A DNA stretch of 9,439 bases, from contig CALGBT010000097.1 in assembly GCA_937884235.1 (NCBI GenBank), positions 1 through 9,439 of the forward strand, given 5' to 3'. Numbering within the stretch: position 1 is the first letter of the stretch; every line of letters starts with the position of its first letter. The position numbers were made by a program, and so were the translations under genes. This DNA comes from an uncultured Pseudomonadota bacterium. GTDB taxonomy: Bacteria; Myxococcota_A; UBA9042; CAIXZC01. The notes under the pieces are model-generated. The model was not told the origin of the DNA, ran no database searches, and worked only from the letters and a program-made list of their open reading frames with translations. Shown piece by piece: positions 1 through 5,111 of this stretch.

Positions 1-139
1 CCAGGCCTGCGGCGGGAATAATCAAGAGCCCTCGGCCCACCAGTCGCAGGAATTCCCGGCGATTGCGGCGGGCCTCCGCATAGGTGGCGTATTCAGATTT
101 GGGCTGTTGCTTGCGCGGCTTTCGTTTGATATCAGTCAT
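1..139 (-). CDS. Tat-signal secreted protein, N-terminal fragment (paralog of the gene at 142-690)
   Basis: Only the first 46 codons are visible; the gene continues past the left edge. The product starts MTDIKRKPRK, and residues 26-46 hold the twin-arginine motif N-R-R-E-F-L-R followed by a hydrophobic stretch G-L-L-I-I-P-A-A-G-L. This is a Tat export signal, so the protein should fold in the cytoplasm and then cross the inner membrane. The signal is nearly identical to that of the upstream neighbour (N-R-R-Q-F-L-R, then G-L-L-A-I-P-A-A-G-L-V-N-A-C), so the two are tandem paralogs, and a lipobox Cys is expected just outside the window. The ATG at 139 lies 2 nt after the neighbour's stop and 8 nt after a GAGGGG ribosome binding site (148-153), which supports this start and co-transcription. 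The mature function cannot be judged from what is visible. Confidence 0.8.
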   Translation of the reverse strand, partial: MTDIKRKPRKQQPKSEYATYAEARRNRREFLRLVGRGLLIIPAAGL

Positions 140-141
140 GC

Positions 142-690
142 CTAATACCCCTCGGGGATTTCCATATCACCGTCCACCGGCCACTCCTCGGCGTCAACTT
201 CTTTCTTCACATCCTGCTCGACGATGTCAGGCTCGAAGGGAGCTTCACCGGGCAGGGGCGGGAAGTCCTCTTCCTGGATATCCTCGTGGCTAGTGTCCGG
301 CTGTTGAATGAGATCGGGTGGCGGGGCGTCACCGGCCAGCGGAGGAAACTCCTCTTCGATATCGGGAGGTGGCGCAACGCCGCCGACATCGAATTCCTCG
401 ACGTCGGGCACTCGATAATCAATGTCCTCTGGTGCGACCCCGCCCAACCGGTAGAGATCTTCGTCGACGACATCAGGCTCTGTCTCCAACCAATCTGGCT
501 CTCTCAGCCCCCCGGGGTTCTCAAACTCTCGTTCCTTGCCGACGCCGCAGGCATTGACCAGTCCTGCTGCGGGAATCGCCAGCAGTCCCTTGCCCAGGAA
601 CCTGAGGAACTGGCGTCGGTTGCTGCGAGCGTTGTCGTGCGTCGGGTAACTGGCTTCCCCTCGCGTCTTTCTTCTGGGCTTGCGTTCCAT
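142..690 (-). CDS. Tat-dependent acidic, proline-rich lipoprotein of unknown function
   Basis: This 182-aa protein begins with a basic region (MERKPRRKTR), then a twin-arginine motif N-R-R-Q-F-L-R at 24-30, a hydrophobic core at about 31-45 and a lipobox-like V-N-A-C ending at Cys48. It is therefore predicted to be exported folded or with a partner by Tat and then lipid-anchored. The mature part is strongly acidic and proline-rich and has no domain I recognise. It carries degenerate repeats of the type G-x-[VA]-(A)-P-x-x-D-[IL] at about 83, 103, 120 and 148, and two copies of E-E-[ED]-F-P-P-L at 112 and 140. It looks disordered or rod-like rather than enzymatic. An upstream in-frame ATG at 741 exists, but 690 is preferred because it follows the purine-rich site GGAAGGG (696-702) with 5-nt spacing and because the paralog starts with a matching short basic region. 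The next gene downstream is a paralog 2 nt away. What it binds is unknown. Confidence 0.85.
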   Translation of the reverse strand: MERKPRRKTRGEASYPTHDNARSNRRQFLRFLGKGLLAIPAAGLVNACGVGKEREFENPGGLREPDWLETEPDVVDEDLYRLGGVAPEDIDYRVPDVEEFDVGGVAPPPDIEEEFPPLAGDAPPPDLIQQPDTSHEDIQEEDFPPLPGEAPFEPDIVEQDVKKEVDAEEWPVDGDMEIPEGY

Positions 691-711
691 GTCATCCCTT
701 CCTTCAGATAG

Positions 712-784
712 GCACCGGGCCAACTGGGATGCAATGAGCATACCACATGTCGGACGCGAGGGCGATTAACAGTTGGCCCGGTGC
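712..784. repeat. Perfect 15-bp inverted repeat with 43-nt spacer in the divergent intergenic region
   Basis: The left arm (712-726) reads gcaccgggccaactg and the right arm (770-784) is its exact reverse complement, cagttggcccggtgc. The repeat lies between the divergently oriented lipoprotein gene (start 690) and phosphoglycerate mutase gene (start 946). It surrounds a candidate minus-strand -10 element. It could be a pair of operator half-sites flanking a promoter, or the stem of a long-loop RNA structure. It does not look like an intrinsic terminator: the loop is long and no T-run follows either arm. Confidence 0.75.
737..745 (-). promoter_or_regulatory. Candidate extended -10 promoter for the Tat lipoprotein pair
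   Basis: On the minus strand this reads TGGTATGCT, an extended -10 (TG-n-TATGCT, 4 of 6 matches to TATAAT). No good -35 lies 16-18 nt upstream, which is tolerable for extended -10 promoters. Transcription would begin near 730, placing the left arm of the inverted repeat just after the start site and the right arm near -40 to -54. Assigned by eye; sigma-factor preference in this organism is unknown. Confidence 0.3.
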
Positions 785-889
785 TGGCCGCTGGTATACG
801 GGGCGTGGGACGAGAGGTTCTCTATGCTCCTGAGTGTGAAAAATGATCCCGCATTGTGGGCCGCTGCGCGCTGTGTTTACGGCTGCCTG

Positions 890-918
890 TGGACTTGGCC
901 AGGCAAAGGGACTAGATT
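890..918 (+). promoter_or_regulatory. Candidate sigma-70-like promoter for the phosphoglycerate mutase gene
   Basis: TGGACT (890-895) and TAGATT (913-918) each match 4 of 6 bases of the -35 and -10 consensus and are separated by 17 nt. A start near 925 would leave a leader of about 20 nt that contains the ribosome binding site. The match is weak and by eye only. Confidence 0.25.
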
Positions 919-932
919 ACTGCCCGCACAAC

Positions 933-937
933 GGAGG
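933..937 (+). promoter_or_regulatory. Ribosome binding site of the phosphoglycerate mutase gene
   Basis: GGAGG lies 8 nt before the ATG at 946, an ideal Shine-Dalgarno position. This fixes the start and hence shows that the protein's unusual N-terminal region is part of the translated product. Confidence 0.8.
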
Positions 938-945
938 TAGTTTCC

Positions 946-2946
946 ATGGGCTTTGCGGGTAAGGTAGCGGTTGTGGTGCTGGATGGCTTTGGCTTGGACC
1001 CCCAGGTGGAATGGTCGATTGTGACCAGCATCTGGCACCGACTCAACGCGGGACAGAGGAAGGCAGTCCTGGGCAATGCTGGAGGGGATGAAGAACTTGC
1101 CTTGGCTTCATTGGCCCCAACCAGTCATGGGGTGGCGCGGGTTCTCTCTCGCAAGCACGGTCGGGACTTCAAGGCTGAGTTTGCTCGCATCAGGAAAGCG
1201 CACGAGGAGCTTGAGGACCTAGCCGGAGAATCCCGGCTGGAGGAGGTGTTTACTTCCCAGCGGCAGACCGCGGCGCGAGAGGCCACCTATGCGCCATGGG
1301 TAGCCAACACGCCGTTCATCTACGACTTGCGCCAGGAGAACGCTACCTGGATTACCCGGGCTGCAGGGGTCTTTGCCGGTCACGCCGATCTGCGTCCCGA
1401 GATCATGGGCAACTCCGACACTGGCCATCAGCAGTTGTTCAACCTTGCTGTGGCCCGTCAGATTCCGGCCTTCCTCACGGACATGATCACCTCTGGGGAG
1501 TTCTTTGAACTGGCTGCGCTGAACGCGGATCTAATGCGTGCCAACGATGGGGCCACGGTGGTTTTCAAGACCTTGCTTTCGGGGGAGCATGGCGATGATG
1601 GCTTCGTGCACAGTGCCTGGCCACACCTTGAGGCTTTTCTGAAGCTCTATTTCGAGGTCCTCAAGCTGCCCGCTGCCCGGTTGCAGATCGAAGCGGTGCT
1701 TGATGGGCGTGACTCTCCTGGGCGTTCCTCCATGCGATACGAAGAGCGTGACGGGGTCTTTCGCTTTGGTTTCCTGCGCAAGCTCAAGAAGCTGTTGATG
1801 AAGTATGAGGCGCAAAACAGCTTACGTTGGATCATCGGCCGTCAGTTCATGGATCGGGATTACAAGGGCGGCATGATTCGCAAGGAATACGAGATGCTTA
1901 CCGGGGGAACGGGCCGATTCTCCAACTGCATCGATGCGGCTTTTCAGCTGGTGGAGCAGGACCATGCGGCGGGCTACACGGACCCTCAGATTGAGCCAAT
2001 CGTCATCGGCTACCCGGTGCCGGTGGGCAAGAATACCGTCTTCTTCAACGGGATCTTTCGGGCCGATCGTCAGGAGCCCATCACTGCTGCCTTGCTGGGG
2101 TTGCGGGATTTCATCCGTAAGCAGGCAGAGCAGAAGCAGCGACTCGACACCTGGGACGGTTTCACCTGGATCAAGGCTCCTGAACAGCTCGTCATGTGGT
2201 CGATGATTGATTACCATGATGCCTTTGCCGCAGCCGGCTCCCGTTCAGTCTTCCAGGATACGCCTCATGAGCACAACGTCCTGCACCTACTTAATGAATC
2301 TGGCCGTGATTTTCGCTTCCTCTTCCTGACCGAAGGGGTCAAGGAGAAGCATATGGGCCTCTTCTCTCGGGGACGGCGCTCCCAGCCGCTGGCCCCGGCC
2401 GAGAACCAGCATATTTTGCCCACGTACGGGAAAGCGGATGGCATTCTCTCTGACAACGATCTCTGGAAGGTCCCGCAGATGCGGCACCCGGAAATCGCGG
2501 CGGAACTGACCATGCAATTGAAGGCTGGAGTCTATGACGTGATTGCGGTCAACTTCCCGGGGCCCGACATGATAGGGCATCTCATTGATGAGCATTTCGA
2601 GTCTTGCGTGGACACTCTCAAGTCCTTGGACAAGGCTCTGCGGGCTGTAATCGCGGCAGCCCGGACCAACGGCTACACGGTGCTCCTGACTTCGGACCAT
2701 GGCAACGTCGAGCACGCTGGTCCGGACCACGGCAACAATGATGTTCTGACGACGGTCTTGCTGTCAGATGGGAGCGACCTTTCCGTTCAAGCCCCGCCAG
2801 AGGACGAAGCGCGGCTTTTCGACGTTGCCCGGACAATCCTTGAAGTACTCGGCATGTCTCCGGAGGAACTCAACTGCCCGGAGATTCCTGCGGCTCTGCA
2901 AGACAGCGTGAAGCGGCTGGTCGGGGTATCGCTGGTGACTCGGTAG
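946..2946 (+). CDS. gpmI: 2,3-bisphosphoglycerate-independent phosphoglycerate mutase, enlarged form
   Basis: The enzyme interconverts 3- and 2-phosphoglycerate in cytoplasmic glycolysis and gluconeogenesis, using two metal ions and a phosphoserine. Family motifs are visible in order: L-D-G-F-G (metal Asp13), A-N-T-P-F (120-124), M-G-N-S-D-T-G-H (154-161, catalytic Ser157), V-H-S (His222), D-G-R-D-S-P (253-258), G-R-x-x-M-D-R-D (298-305), F-F-N-x-x-F-R-x-D-R (366-375), E-x-x-K-x-x-H (463-469), N-F-P-G-P-D-M-I-G-H (536-545, Asp541 and His545), S-D-H-G-N (583-587), and a final H-G-N-N (His595) where the family has its last metal His. At 666 aa it is well above the usual 510-550. The extra length is mainly about 95 residues between Asp13 and Ser157. 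The loop from Asp584 to the last His is about seven residues shorter than usual, and the 'TFWMTEY'-like motif is not recognisable. It stands alone on the plus strand and converges on the next gene with a 3-nt gap. Confidence 0.9.
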   Translation: MGFAGKVAVVVLDGFGLDPQVEWSIVTSIWHRLNAGQRKAVLGNAGGDEELALASLAPTSHGVARVLSRKHGRDFKAEFARIRKAHEELEDLAGESRLEEVFTSQRQTAAREATYAPWVANTPFIYDLRQENATWITRAAGVFAGHADLRPEIMGNSDTGHQQLFNLAVARQIPAFLTDMITSGEFFELAALNADLMRANDGATVVFKTLLSGEHGDDGFVHSAWPHLEAFLKLYFEVLKLPAARLQIEAVLDGRDSPGRSSMRYEERDGVFRFGFLRKLKKLLMKYEAQNSLRWIIGRQFMDRDYKGGMIRKEYEMLTGGTGRFSNCIDAAFQLVEQDHAAGYTDPQIEPIVIGYPVPVGKNTVFFNGIFRADRQEPITAALLGLRDFIRKQAEQKQRLDTWDGFTWIKAPEQLVMWSMIDYHDAFAAAGSRSVFQDTPHEHNVLHLLNESGRDFRFLFLTEGVKEKHMGLFSRGRRSQPLAPAENQHILPTYGKADGILSDNDLWKVPQMRHPEIAAELTMQLKAGVYDVIAVNFPGPDMIGHLIDEHFESCVDTLKSLDKALRAVIAAARTNGYTVLLTSDHGNVEHAGPDHGNNDVLTTVLLSDGSDLSVQAPPEDEARLFDVARTILEVLGMSPEELNCPEIPAALQDSVKRLVGVSLVTR

Positions 2947-2949
2947 GGG

Positions 2950-4581
2950 CTATTCCAACTCGTTTTCCATGTAAATGGGCGAGAATTTCACGTCACATTC
3001 GCCATCTTCCACGACCCCATAGCCAGTAATCTGGAAGGTGGAGCGCTCTCCATCGCAGTCGAGGTCACCGTAAGCCGAGGCGGTGAATTCAGCTTCGCTG
3101 CCGGATTTGCCATTGGACGTGAACTGGTAGGCGTAGCGGTGTTTTTCGGTGGGCTGGAAGCGCAGTGCGGCCCAGGTCTCTGCAGTGAAGCGTTGGGGGT
3201 CGGCATCGCAGGAATCGTCACCGTCGGCATCGGGCCCACCAAACGCGGCGCAGCAGCCCTGCTCAGGGGTAAGGCCGACATCTGCCGGGAACTGGTTGGC
3301 GAGGACATTTCCTTCGGCATCAAGGTGCGGTGAGCAGAAGTAGTCGGCGGCCCCTCGGCGGATCATCTCGAGGTGCATGGCTGCTTCGGAGGACTTCGCT
3401 TTCTTCGTGTACTTGAGGAACGCCGGGATGGCCACCGCGGCGAGGACGCCGATGACGGGTGTGGCTCCCCAGAGGGCCATGGTCACTTCGATGCGCATCT
3501 TGTTGCCATCGCGCTTCGGTCCGAGTCGCTCGAAGAGCACGTCAAAGTAGGCATCAGCTAGGATTATTGCGGAACCTTCAGGAACCGGCAGGGAATCGAG
3601 TTGTGCCTTGCCCTCGTCGATGGCGGCGCGTCCCTTGGTGCGGGCCATGGCCACCAGATTGCCGATGCTGTCCAGGACCTCAGTGTCCGCCTCGATCTCC
3701 ACTGCGAGGCCATGGGCGGTCAACTGGATGAGTCCCTTGTTGGGCCGTTTGAAGGGGACATCGGGGGGCCAGGCGGCGGCGACGATGGGGTGGGTGAAGT
3801 TGATGGCAACTGCAAACCAGGCTGCTTTGTCCCGCCCCAGCATGTCCGTGAAATCCTTGAGGCGTTCAGGATTGGGGGCGGTACGTTCATTCACCAGTTG
3901 CAGGTAGGTGTCCAGTTTGACTACCGCTGGGACGTAGACCCCGATTCCGTAGTCGGGGATCTCAAAGACACTTACCTTGGGGTCGGGAACGAGCTTCAGC
4001 AGGCGATACCCGTTCACTTCTTCACCGCGCATCCGGTCGGCAAATTCGATGTCTGCTTTGGCGATTACGCCGATGTCACCGGTTGGGCCGACGAAGGCAA
4101 CCGCTCCACTAACGCCGCGCAGGGTAACTCCGAGCTTATCGAGGTGGTAGGCGCGCAGAGTCTCTTGCAGGGCCTTCATCTGGTCTTCGGGCAGGAGGAG
4201 GATGTCGCCGCCCAGAAGCTCCAGGAGCATGGTGTCCAGGTTGGCAATGTCCGCTGCGGCCACGACAATCGGGCTATCGGGAATGAACTTCTCGACTGCT
4301 GCGATGGTGCCGACAAGGTCGAAGGAGGGTGTGGCAGGGGCGGCGGGTTCCACGGCAGCCTGAGGTGCAGATTTGTCGGCGGTGGACTCGTCCGGCGCTG
4401 CCGGAGCCGGGGCTTCTTCGCCTGTTGGCGTCTCTGGGGCAGGAACAGGTGCCTGCTTGGCTTCTTCCTGCTTCTGGGTTTCCGGGGCCTTCCCTTGCTT
4501 CTGCTCATCGCTCTTCTGAGCGCAAGCGGATAGAGAGATGGCGGCAGCTAGTGCGATGGTCCACAACAGAACTCGTTTCAT
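2950..4581 (-). CDS. Lipoprotein with an internal type IV pilin-like module
   Basis: This 543-aa protein has a signal peptide with lipobox L-S-A-C (Cys20). A low-complexity linker follows at about 21-88, rich in Ala, Pro, Glu, Lys and Gln. Residues 88-365 look like a periplasmic alpha/beta region opening with I-P-D-S-P-I-V-V-A-A; I do not recognise it firmly, though it vaguely recalls DUF3352-type proteins. At 374-416 there is a pilin-type N-terminal helix (P-V-I-G-V-L-A-A-V-A-I-P-A-F-L-K-Y, then K-S-S-E-A). The C-terminal part has Cys416, Cys443-444, Cys458, Cys509 and Cys529, a D-A-D-G-D-D acidic loop (451-456) and a G-D-L-D-C-D-G motif (506-511), as in PilA-like proteins of Myxococcota relatives. 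The canonical prepilin site is missing. ATG 4581 follows AGGAGG (4587-4592). It lies 38 nt after the DUF4442 gene as the last gene of the minus-strand run. Secretion and lipid anchoring are well supported; the role is unknown. Confidence 0.85.
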   Translation of the reverse strand: MKRVLLWTIALAAAISLSACAQKSDEQKQGKAPETQKQEEAKQAPVPAPETPTGEEAPAPAAPDESTADKSAPQAAVEPAAPATPSFDLVGTIAAVEKFIPDSPIVVAAADIANLDTMLLELLGGDILLLPEDQMKALQETLRAYHLDKLGVTLRGVSGAVAFVGPTGDIGVIAKADIEFADRMRGEEVNGYRLLKLVPDPKVSVFEIPDYGIGVYVPAVVKLDTYLQLVNERTAPNPERLKDFTDMLGRDKAAWFAVAINFTHPIVAAAWPPDVPFKRPNKGLIQLTAHGLAVEIEADTEVLDSIGNLVAMARTKGRAAIDEGKAQLDSLPVPEGSAIILADAYFDVLFERLGPKRDGNKMRIEVTMALWGATPVIGVLAAVAIPAFLKYTKKAKSSEAAMHLEMIRRGAADYFCSPHLDAEGNVLANQFPADVGLTPEQGCCAAFGGPDADGDDSCDADPQRFTAETWAALRFQPTEKHRYAYQFTSNGKSGSEAEFTASAYGDLDCDGERSTFQITGYGVVEDGECDVKFSPIYMENELE

Positions 4582-4619
4582 TCCTTCCTCCTGGATGTCA
4601 GCGATTGAACCAGACGATT

Positions 4620-5111
4620 CTAGCTCTTCTTTCGTTTGAGGGAAATGGTCAAAGTGAATTCAGCGACGGGCTCGTCGCCGTATTTCTCGGGAACGGTGGC
4701 GACCACGCGCACGGCATCCTCTTCGCGTTGACCGGAATCTATCGCTCGGCGGACGAGGTCATTGAGTTTCGGCCCTTCTTCGCAGGTGAACAGCACGTCT
4801 CCTTCCGCCCGTTTCAGGAAGTTGGCCTGGAAGTCCTTGAAGACGAAATTCACGGGGGCTCCGCTCTGGTGTATTCGCTGCATGGCAATGGCACCTCCTG
4901 CGCAGTCGGCACCGATGCAGAGTGCGCCAAAGTACATTGAGCGGAGATGGTTTCGGGCGCGGCGTCCCAGGGGAAAGCGGATAATGCAGCGCTCGTCGTT
5001 GAGTTCAAGGACGGTGGGACGGAGGTAAGCGATGAGTGGAATCTTGAGGAGTCCGAAGATGCGGAGATAGGCGGTCTGCTGCAACTGGTGGAGCGATGTG
5101 GAGATGGTCAC
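4620..5111 (-). CDS. DUF4442 family protein, hotdog-fold thioesterase-like
   Basis: At 163 aa this is a typical single hotdog-fold protein. Residues 30-50 (L-R-P-T-V-L-E-L-N-D then I-I-R-F-P-L) form the opening strands. Residues 52-76 (R-N-H-L-R-S-M-Y-F-G-A-L, then G-A-D-C-A-G-G) match the 'RNH..G..yfGaL' central-helix region of DUF4442 and PaaI-like proteins, with Asp69 placed where hotdog thioesterases often carry an acidic catalytic residue. V-N-F-V-F-K-D-F at 87-94 and the final strand T-L-T-I-S-L-K-R-K at 153-161 complete the pattern. A substrate such as an acyl-CoA or acyl-ACP is possible but not shown; many DUF4442 proteins have no known activity. The start is GTG, overlapping the uvrC stop by 4 nt (GTGA). 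A perfect ribosome binding site lies inside the uvrC tail, so translation is probably coupled. Confidence 0.8.
   Translation of the reverse strand: MTISTSLHQLQQTAYLRIFGLLKIPLIAYLRPTVLELNDERCIIRFPLGRRARNHLRSMYFGALCIGADCAGGAIAMQRIHQSGAPVNFVFKDFQANFLKRAEGDVLFTCEEGPKLNDLVRRAIDSGQREEDAVRVVATVPEKYGDEPVAEFTLTISLKRKKS

Noticed and set aside
142..741. Longer start (ATG at 741) for the Tat lipoprotein
   Set aside because: It would place 17 extra residues before the basic region, overlap the left arm of the inverted repeat and the candidate -10, and lacks a purine-rich site; the ATG at 690 has one.
823..828. TATGCT as a possible plus-strand -10 for the mutase gene
   Set aside because: No -35 at suitable spacing and no TG extension; the 890-918 candidate is closer to the gene and better spaced.
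3601..4533. A 310-codon plus-strand open frame antisense to the lipoprotein gene
   Set aside because: It lies wholly opposite a well-supported secreted protein. Its translation is Gly/Val/Asp-rich without domains, and it has no clear ribosome binding site, so it is a GC-rich shadow frame.
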